In this document: one piece after another, positions 4,348-9,780 of the stretch | How the letters are laid out: every line of letters starts with the position of its first letter | Position numbering within the stretch: position 1 is the stretch's first letter | DNA from: CAZXCQ01 sp964639275 | Lineage (GTDB): Bacteria > Desulfobacterota > DSM-4660 > Desulfatiglandales > Desulfatiglandaceae | Assembly: GCA_964639275.1 (NCBI GenBank) | Contig: CAZXCQ010000240.1 | Location: 1-9,780 of the forward strand | Direction of reading: 5' to 3' | DNA: 9,780 bases | The notes under the pieces: model-generated | Databases searched by the model: none | What the model saw: the letters and a program-made list of their open reading frames with translations, nothing else | Told to the model about the DNA's origin: nothing | Position numbers and translations under genes: made by a program

Positions 4348-5492
4348 TTAATCATCTTTGTGAAATTCAGGATAAAGCTTTCTTGAACAATCCGGACAAA
4401 TGCTGTGGGTGAAATCTGCCCCCGAGTGATCATGGATATAGGTTTCAATTTGACTCCAATACCCTTTGTCATCGCGGATCTTCTTGCAGGAGGCACAGAT
4501 CGGGGGCAGACCGCTTAGTGTCTTGACTTTTGCCAAGGCATTTCGAAGTTCACGAATCAGATTCTCTCGTTCCTCCTCGGCCCGCTTTCGGTCCGTGATG
4601 TCTCTCAAATAGGCCAGAGAAACGGCTTCTGCACCATAGGTGGTTCTTGTAACAGAAACCTCAATATTAACGGGCTCCCCGTCTCTTCGAATGCCCTTGA
4701 ATTCATATTTTGAGGGAACCGATTCTCCCTTCTGTCTTCGTGATGCGAAGTCAGCCACCATTTGGAGATCATCAGGATGGACAACCAGGGATAATGGCTC
4801 CCCTATGAGGTCTTTAGCGCCTCCTCTTTCTGCATGCGCTCTTCAATTTCAGCACCAAGTTGCTTGTTGGTTTTCACTAACTCGGAGGTCCGCTGTTCTA
4901 TACGGTTTTCCAACTCAGCATTTAGTCTTTCCACCTCCTCTTCCCCCTGTCTGCGCTCTTCGAGTTCCTGCTTTAACCTTTTGTTCTTAAAGGCAAGGTC
5001 TCCGATGAACTGCGCAATGGCTGAATTGTACTCCAGGATATTTCCGACCCTTTCGCTGTCGAAAACGGGTACTCGGTCAAAGGCATCAAGATAGGTCGCA
5101 ATATCATAACCCAGCTCCTCGGCCTGATGAATGAAGAATTCACGATCCGGAACCTCATCTTTGAAAAAAAACTGTCCTAAGATGATGGTCCCAAGGTGTA
5201 CCCCATCGACTACAATAGGAATTCCTATGTCCCATAACCCGTTCCGGCATCTGTGTCTATAAGGCTTCCCATCCTTGATGCGATTTGAAAGATGTCTGCC
5301 GCTCTCAATACACCGCTGCTTGCTTATAGGATTAACGCGATGAAATTTTGTGCAGATTTCCTGCCACCCAGCGGCTGCAAATACCTCGCCATCATAAGGG
5401 TCTGTAATTCCAATGGGCAACCCGCCTCCCCTATAATTTGCCTCAACCATATTCTGGATAGGCCCAAAATCTATCAACTGCGACAATTTCAT
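4348..5492 (-). pseudogene. PocR-coiled coil-PAS sensor gene with internal deletion and frameshift
   Basis: The start at 5492 is preferred over the Met at 5504 because GGGGAAG precedes it. The first part (to TAG at 4805-4803) is a PocR ligand-binding domain (about residues 1-160; F-G-P-I-Q-N-M-V-E-A, W-Q-E-I-C-T-K-F-H, G-L-W-D-I-G-I-P-I-V, G-T-I-I-L-G-Q-F-F) followed by a charged coiled coil (about 165-229) ending in E-E-A-L-K-T-S. In another frame, from about 4818 down, A-K-D-L-I-G-E-P then V-H-P-D-D give the second half of a PAS domain (through D-I-T-D-R-K-R). The tail is C-A-S-C-K-K-I-R-D-D-K-G-Y-W...C-P-D-C, a CxxC pair found at the end of many Desulfobacterota sensory proteins. The first 40 or so PAS residues are missing at the joint, so this is a deletion, not a single-base slip. 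An intact relative would be a cytoplasmic sensor; no kinase or output domain is visible. A separately translated 137-residue C-terminal piece (ATG at 4761) is possible but unlikely to fold as PAS. Confidence 0.75.
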
Positions 5493-5592
5493 GCTCTTCC
5501 CCATTTTCAGAAGTGGACTATTCTTAAGCAGGCATTCATGATGCGGGCCTCAGATAAACCCCTCGAGGAAAATTTGTTCCTATCACTGTCTT

Positions 5593-5772
5593 AGGGCTTG
5601 TTCAAAAGTAACTGAGCAGAATTGACGCTCAGATTTGGGTCAGATTTGGTTGCCGTGATTGAGTGAAGCCACAGGAATAGTGAACTATTTCGAGAACTTC
5701 ACCATTGAGCGGCGACCGAAGATGGCCCAAAGCAGAGATGGGAAAATGTTAAGTTATTTTTGAACGAACCCT
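5593..5772. mobile_element. 180-bp foldback MITE-like element
   Basis: The ends are 21-bp inverted repeats: AGGGCTTGTTCAAAAGTAACT at 5593-5613 and, read on the other strand from 5772, AGGGTTCGTTCAAAAATAACT (18 of 21 identical). The symmetry continues in register through the whole unit to the centre at 5682.5 (ATAG-TGAA-CTAT), with roughly 60 percent identity between the two 90-nt arms and no gaps. There is no coding capacity. This is the structure of a palindromic miniature inverted-repeat element mobilised in trans. I cannot define a target duplication. It sits about 100 bp upstream of the damaged sensor gene. Confidence 0.7.
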
Positions 5773-6057
5773 TGGTATAGTAAGCGATGAGGAGCGTTCA
5801 TATATATGCTTCAAGATAATAAAGATCAACCGAAAAGGCGTGAGATAAGGTAAATGCCCACCTTTGAGGACTCCGATCCGCGCCAGGACACCCGGTGATG
5901 GGCATTTCCTACCCAAATTGACAACTGTCGTTGGATTGGGGTATCAATCTAGCTTTCTCCTGAGTTTTGAGCTTAGACAGGGGAATGGGGGTCCGGTTTT
6001 GAAGAAAGCCATACTAAACCCACAAAACCAATTTCCGAAACAGAGGAGGGATGCAGG
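5773..6057 (+). promoter_or_regulatory. Upstream region of the FAD oxidoreductase with candidate promoter
   Basis: TTGACA (5918-5923), an 18-base spacer and TATCAA (5942-5947) form a plausible promoter with a leader of about 100 bases. Upstream lies a 9-bp inverted repeat, AAATGCCCA (5852-5860) and TGGGCATTT (5899-5907), with a GC-rich 38-nt loop, and a CATATATATG palindrome (5799-5808). No gene is supported here. Confidence 0.4.
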
Positions 6058-7701
6058 ATGTTTAACAAAAAAATATCCAGGCGAAATTTCTTGACCCTCG
6101 CTGCCATGTCAGCTGCCTGCGTGGCCCTTGACTGGCGGGGTATTTCCAGGTGTGCGGCCAAGATGGGGCCAAAGGGGGACTATCCCACCGTGGTTATCGG
6201 TTCGGGCCTTGGAGGGCTCTGTTGTGCAGCCCACCTGGCCAGGCAGGGTGTTCCTGTAACCGTACTTGAAAAGCATGAGATCCCTGGAGGGTATGCCACT
6301 GCTTTTGACCGTGCAGGAGGAAAATTCCGTTTCGAGGTTTCTCTGGAAGGTACAGCAATAAAAGGGGATTCCACTGGCCGTATGCTCGGTAATCTCGGCA
6401 TCATGGATAAACTCCATTTGGTAGAGCTACCCGATGTCTACAGGGTCAAGATAGGTGATAAGGTGTTTTCCTTCCCCCAGCGAAACCCCGAGGCCTTTAT
6501 TCAGGCACTCAGCGATCAATTCCCCCACGCGGCGGATGGGATTCGGGGATTTGTTCAAGAGGTCATGGGAATCTTTGATGAGACACAGAAATACGGGGAG
6601 CAATCGAAATTTCTGAAGACTGTGCTCAAACCCATTTTTCCCATACAATATGCCAAGATGTGGGCGGTCAGGAACAAGACCCTGGCCGAACTCATGGATA
6701 AATATGTAAAGGAACAGGCGGCAAGGGATGTGCTCTCAGCCATGTGGGGGTACTATGGTCTCCCGCCTTCAAAGCTCTCCGGTTTTTATTACTCAATAGC
6801 AACCGGCGGATACCTCAAAAACGGCTCCTATTATATCAAGGACAGGTCCCAGGCCTTGAGTGACCTGCTGGTCGAAACCATTGAAAAAGCAGGCGGAAAG
6901 GTCCTCTATGAAACAGAGGCAAAGGAAATCATCGTGGAAAATGGGGCGGTCAGGGGGGTTAAAACAGCTTCGGGCGATGTCTTCCCGGCAAGGGCTGTTG
7001 TGAGCAATGCGAGTGCACTTACAACTTTCAAGGATATGCTCTCGCCCCAGGTGGTACCCGAAAAATACTTTAAAAGGCTTTCCTCTTACAGACCGAGCAT
7101 TTCTTGTTTTATTGTGTGGCTGGGGTTGAACCAAGAGTTACGGGGAAAGATTCCATGGTACAGCACAAGCGTCGGGTCGGGTCAAGGGCCTGAGGCCGAT
7201 TATCTTTTCTGCCTGAACGGGGATGTGGAAAAATCCGGATTCGGCGTAACCCTTTACGACACCCTTTATAAAGGTTACTCTGCACCCGGCACCTCAACCA
7301 TGACGCTCCTCTGCCTCTCAGGCTATGAACCGTGGCGAAGATTTGAGGCGGATTACAGGGTGGGCAAAAAACAGGCCTACAATAAGGAAAAGGAGCGGTG
7401 GACAAATATTTTAATCAGGCGCGCTGAGGAGCAGGTCGTTCCAGGGCTTCGATCTATGATCGAGGTCAAAGAGGCAGGGAGCCCACTTACCTGCTGGCGA
7501 TACACGGGGAACTCCGAAGGGGCTATCTATGGATTTGAGCAGTCAATGGATAATGCATTCATGAACCGGATCAAAAACAGGACCCCTATCAACGGCCTGT
7601 ACCTTGCAAGCGCCTGGGGCAGCCCGGGAGGCGGATATTTAGGGGTGCTCAAGGCCGGGGAACAGACCTTTCAGCTGATGATGGAGGACTGGGGCGCCTG
7701 A
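6058..7701 (+). CDS. Tat-exported FAD-dependent oxidoreductase, phytoene desaturase / retinol saturase-like
   Basis: The ATG at 6058 is preceded by GGAGGG at seven bases. Residues 1-34 form a twin-arginine signal (K-K-I-S-R8-R9-N-F-L, then the hydrophobic stretch L-A-A-M-S-A-A-C-V-A-L), so the folded flavoprotein should be exported. V-V-I-G48-S-G50-L-G-G53-L leading to V-L-E71-K is the dinucleotide-binding Rossmann motif, followed by I-P-G-G-Y-A-T-A-F-D. Near the C-terminus G-L-Y-L-A-S-A-W-G-S-P-G-G-G-Y-L-G-V is the closing FAD motif typical of the CrtI/CrtISO/RetSat group. At 547 residues it has full length. The family desaturates, saturates or isomerises polyene lipids; here the substrate is unknown. 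Export is unusual for that family and points to a periplasmic or membrane-surface substrate. No carotenoid genes are nearby, and the following gene is almost 500 bases away. Confidence 0.88.
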   Translation: MFNKKISRRNFLTLAAMSAACVALDWRGISRCAAKMGPKGDYPTVVIGSGLGGLCCAAHLARQGVPVTVLEKHEIPGGYATAFDRAGGKFRFEVSLEGTAIKGDSTGRMLGNLGIMDKLHLVELPDVYRVKIGDKVFSFPQRNPEAFIQALSDQFPHAADGIRGFVQEVMGIFDETQKYGEQSKFLKTVLKPIFPIQYAKMWAVRNKTLAELMDKYVKEQAARDVLSAMWGYYGLPPSKLSGFYYSIATGGYLKNGSYYIKDRSQALSDLLVETIEKAGGKVLYETEAKEIIVENGAVRGVKTASGDVFPARAVVSNASALTTFKDMLSPQVVPEKYFKRLSSYRPSISCFIVWLGLNQELRGKIPWYSTSVGSGQGPEADYLFCLNGDVEKSGFGVTLYDTLYKGYSAPGTSTMTLLCLSGYEPWRRFEADYRVGKKQAYNKEKERWTNILIRRAEEQVVPGLRSMIEVKEAGSPLTCWRYTGNSEGAIYGFEQSMDNAFMNRIKNRTPINGLYLASAWGSPGGGYLGVLKAGEQTFQLMMEDWGA

Positions 7702-8191
7702 TGATTTGCCGGGAATCACGGGGAGACGCCGGGAGTTCCTCAAAGACCCTTTTCATTATTGATCCCAACATGGTTCCGGAAGTCGATTCTCATTGACTTG
7801 AAGTAATTTCTAGTCGTTAATGTCAGCGTTTCTTAACTCATTTTTATTTCAACCGTAACTTTTCAAAACCCGGGGGGCTAATGGATTCTGCCTCGCCCCC
7901 GGCTGCAGCCAGGTTTTCGGTTGGGGGCCTGTATTTCTTGTCAAGAACGATAACAGATCATGGTGTGGTAACATGGTAATCGCCGGCTGCAAAATAGTTG
8001 CAAATGTGTTTAGATGTTCCAATAAATCTCAAGGGTAGCAGATTCACACATCGACCTCCAATTTCAACAGCCTGGGGTGGCGTACCATCTCCAACGAATG
8101 TGCCATTTGAGCCCTATAATCTGGAAACAAGCCAATGAGTCTGATTTTTGATAGAGCCCAGTTCCAGCAGAAAGAGGGTCACGCCTTTGCG
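7702..8191 (+). promoter_or_regulatory. Intergenic region before the lipoprotein gene with weak promoter candidate
   Basis: A GC-rich hairpin (CCGGGGGGC near 7870-7878 with GCCCCCGG at 7895-7902) may end the oxidoreductase transcript, but no U-tract follows directly. A GGCTGCAGCC palindrome lies at 7901-7910. TTGCAA (7998-8003), 17 bases, AATAAA (8021-8026) is a weak promoter candidate for the hydrolase. Nothing else is visible apart from an in-frame upstream ATG at 8135. Confidence 0.35.
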
Positions 8192-9502
8192 ATGAAAATA
8201 AGGGTTTCAGCTCTAATAGTAATAACCGTTCTCCTCTGCGGATGCGGTTACATGGATATGTGGGCGACAAAATGGACGGGAGAAATCATGCACGAAGTCA
8301 GCCCGTCCCACGAACGGATCAAAAACATCTCTCCTGAAAAATGCAGCTATGTGAGCGGATACATCAAGAGCAATGATATTGAAAAACTGACAAAAATCCC
8401 CTGTATGATCGCAGCTTTCTCTGATGATTTTTTAGATAATGAACTGGTTGACTCACAGCAGTTGTCATGGTTCCACAATTCATATTACCTATATCTCCCC
8501 AAAGGCCGGTTCAGCATCGTGGTGTTTGCAGACCTTGATAATGATTCAGTCTTTGAACAGGATGAACTTGTAGGAAGATACAGCGGCCGGGAAGGCCTGG
8601 CAGTAAACCCTGACAAATATAGGGGTGGGATCCTTGAAGGGGTTGACCTTGAGATTTCTTTCGACAGTCCCGAGGTATGGGATTCCCCTGTCAGAATAAA
8701 GGTGGCTGGCAAAGACTCATATGTAAAAGACCTCGATGACCCGGTCTTCTCCCCTGAAGTCGCAAAACTCGGGGTGTATTCAACGCCCGCTTTTCTGAAA
8801 AAGGCAGGCCAGATACTCTATTTTGATGAGCCATGGGACAAAGAGCGTATCCCGATAATCTTTGTCCATGGCGTCGGGGGGACCCCCAGGGAATGGAGAT
8901 CTTTTGCTGAAGGAATCGACAGGAAGATCTACCAACCGTGGTTTTTTTATTATCCCTCAGGTCAGAGCCTGGAAAAAACATCTGAGGCCTTTTACAGGTT
9001 CTTTCTTTGCTATGACCTTGACAGGCTGAAAAAGCTCGTTATCACAGCCCACAGCATGGGCGGATTGGTCGTCAGGTCAGCGATCAACAAATACATACCG
9101 CACAAGAATAATGATATCCTCTACATCTCCTTTTCGACACCCTACGGCGGGAGTGAAGCCGCACAATCAGCCGTTGAAAGCGCCCCGGTCATAGTCCCCT
9201 GCTGGAAGGACGTGGCCAGCCGCAGCAAGTTCATAGCAGAGCTTTTCCGGCAGAAAGTACCGTCCACCATCCAATTTCACCTGTTTTTCGCCTATCGCGA
9301 TGATGCCATAATAAAGATTGGAGAAAATACAGACGGGACAATAACCCTAAAGAGCCAGTTGGACAAGAGGGCTCAGAAAGAAGCTGTGCAGGTTTACGGC
9401 TACGACGAAAATCATGTAAGCATCCTTTCATCCAGGGAGGCGCTTGCAGCATACAACGAGATACTTGCTACCTTCGCCAAGACAAAGACAAAAAATCCGT
9501 AG
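8192..9502 (+). CDS. Lipoprotein alpha/beta hydrolase (lipase/PGAP1-like esterase)
   Basis: The start at 8192 is chosen over the in-frame ATG at 8135 because it begins a lipoprotein signal: M-K-I-R-V-S-A-L-I-V-I-T-V-L-L-C-G-C18, with L-C-G-C as lipobox, so the product should be tethered to a membrane via Cys18. An N-terminal domain of about 200 residues follows, with beta-rich segments and D-L-D-N-D-S-V-F-E-Q-D-E (about 114-125), which looks like a calcium-type acidic loop. The hydrolase domain starts at I-I-F-V-H226-G-V-G-G. The nucleophile elbow is A-H-S288-M-G-G, then S-T-P-Y-G-G, N-T-D-G-T-I-T-L (Asp near 381) and E-N-H408-V-S-I-L as the likely acid and His. At 436 residues it is longer than a bare lipase because of the front domain. 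It probably hydrolyses an ester or acyl substrate in the cell envelope. No chaperone or partner gene is adjacent. Confidence 0.85.
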   Translation: MKIRVSALIVITVLLCGCGYMDMWATKWTGEIMHEVSPSHERIKNISPEKCSYVSGYIKSNDIEKLTKIPCMIAAFSDDFLDNELVDSQQLSWFHNSYYLYLPKGRFSIVVFADLDNDSVFEQDELVGRYSGREGLAVNPDKYRGGILEGVDLEISFDSPEVWDSPVRIKVAGKDSYVKDLDDPVFSPEVAKLGVYSTPAFLKKAGQILYFDEPWDKERIPIIFVHGVGGTPREWRSFAEGIDRKIYQPWFFYYPSGQSLEKTSEAFYRFFLCYDLDRLKKLVITAHSMGGLVVRSAINKYIPHKNNDILYISFSTPYGGSEAAQSAVESAPVIVPCWKDVASRSKFIAELFRQKVPSTIQFHLFFAYRDDAIIKIGENTDGTITLKSQLDKRAQKEAVQVYGYDENHVSILSSREALAAYNEILATFAKTKTKNP

Positions 9503-9642
9503 CCATCGCAACTGCGGCCTCCACAGCGGTTCCATATCCATTTTTTAAGGGATTGCCCGGATACTACAGGAGACAAGCTGTTTCCTGCACCCCGTAGCAA
9601 CAAAGGACAGGGTACGCCCATGCTATCCTGTGAGCCCCAAGA
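9503..9642. other. Region between convergent hydrolase and right-edge gene
   Basis: AACTGC (9510-9515) and GCGGTT (9526-9531) form a weak six-pair hairpin followed nine bases later by TTTTTT (9541-9546), a poor but possible terminator for the hydrolase. Just inside the end of the neighbouring gene, GGCAGCCA-GCC-TGGCTGCC (9650-9668) is an 8-bp perfect hairpin. Confidence 0.35.
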
Positions 9643-9780
9643 TTACCTCGGCAGCCAGCCTGGCTGCCTTTCCAGCGACCTCTCCTCACCGATCATGCCC
9701 CCACACACTTCCGTATAGCCGGCAATCCCCCCCGGGAAGGCCGCTGCTGCCTTTATTGCCCCCTTGACCCTCTCATCATC
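9643..9780 (-). CDS. C_GCAxxG_C_C-like protein, C-terminal fragment, possibly frameshifted
   Basis: The frame is open from the window edge to TAA at 9645-9643, 45 codons. Residues read A-I-K-A-A-A-A-F-P-G-G-I-A-G-Y-T-E-V-C-G-G-M-I-G-E, which matches the A-x-x-F-G-G-G-I...G-E-V-C-G-A-x-x-G pattern of C_GCAxxG_C_C redox proteins. After M-I-G-E-E the frame becomes an atypical basic tail (R-S-L-E-R-Q-P-G-W-L-P-R). A different frame from there reads V-A-G-K-A-A-R-L-A-A-E-V-I-L-G-L-T-G to TAG at 9625-9623, which looks more natural. A two-base insertion in GAGGAGAGG (9679-9687) would explain the switch. The N-terminus and any membership in a larger operon lie outside the window. Confidence 0.5.
   Translation of the reverse strand, partial: DDERVKGAIKAAAAFPGGIAGYTEVCGGMIGEERSLERQPGWLPR

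Noticed and set aside
4803..5492. UGA/UAG readthrough as an explanation for the broken PocR-PAS gene
   Set aside because: The stop is TAG and the PAS continuation is in a different frame with residues missing, so neither selenocysteine nor simple readthrough fits.
5864..6094. Plus-strand 76-codon ORF overlapping the start of the FAD oxidoreductase
   Set aside because: It overlaps the well-supported start at 6058, lacks a ribosome binding site and crosses the candidate promoter.
8135..8191. Upstream in-frame ATG for the lipoprotein hydrolase
   Set aside because: It would place 19 polar residues before a complete lipoprotein signal peptide, and has no good ribosome binding site.

Overview
The window looks like the genome of an anaerobic, probably sulfate-reducing or syntrophic, member of the Desulfobacterota (former Deltaproteobacteria). 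This is inferred from four things: two genes with an in-frame UGA that read best as selenocysteine, a PocR/PAS sensor ending in the C-A-S-C...C-P-D-C tail I associate with that phylum, a compact-cysteine flavoprotein, and dispersed GTCATTCC...GGAATCCAG repeats. No rRNA, tRNA, CRISPR array or complete transposase gene was seen.

Left part (1-2510, all minus strand). A near-consensus sigma70 promoter with an inverted repeat over its -10 drives an ArsR-family repressor with a TTG start. Nineteen bases later comes a 151-codon gene interrupted only by a UGA, a putative selenoprotein with a helical N-terminal part and a C-terminal helix-turn-helix-like segment. After a 384-base gap holding a dispersed-repeat relic and a possible gene remnant comes a compact run: a thioredoxin-fold protein with UGA at codon 16, a GcvH-like protein with an altered lipoyl site, and a CxxC thioredoxin-like protein that runs off the left edge. 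Both UGA codons are followed by a bacterial-type SECIS-like hairpin at the expected distance. I read this region as an ArsR-linked redox locus with two selenoproteins, and it is the most interesting part of the window. It is not shown that the two halves are co-transcribed.

Middle (2511-5772). A small 4-oxalocrotonate-tautomerase-like gene is followed by a strong terminator, and then a flavodoxin-like protein with an iron-sulfur-flavoprotein-like cysteine cluster. Convergent to it is a PocR-coiled coil-PAS sensor gene that has lost the first half of its PAS domain and its reading frame. Upstream of that sensor lies a 180-bp foldback element (a MITE candidate) with 21-bp terminal inverted repeats.

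Right part (5773-9780). A Tat-exported FAD oxidoreductase of the phytoene-desaturase/retinol-saturase type and a lipoprotein alpha/beta hydrolase are both encoded on the plus strand. They are separated by almost 500 bases and probably transcribed separately. The right edge holds the C-terminal end of a minus-strand protein resembling the C_GCAxxG_C_C family, perhaps frameshifted near its end.
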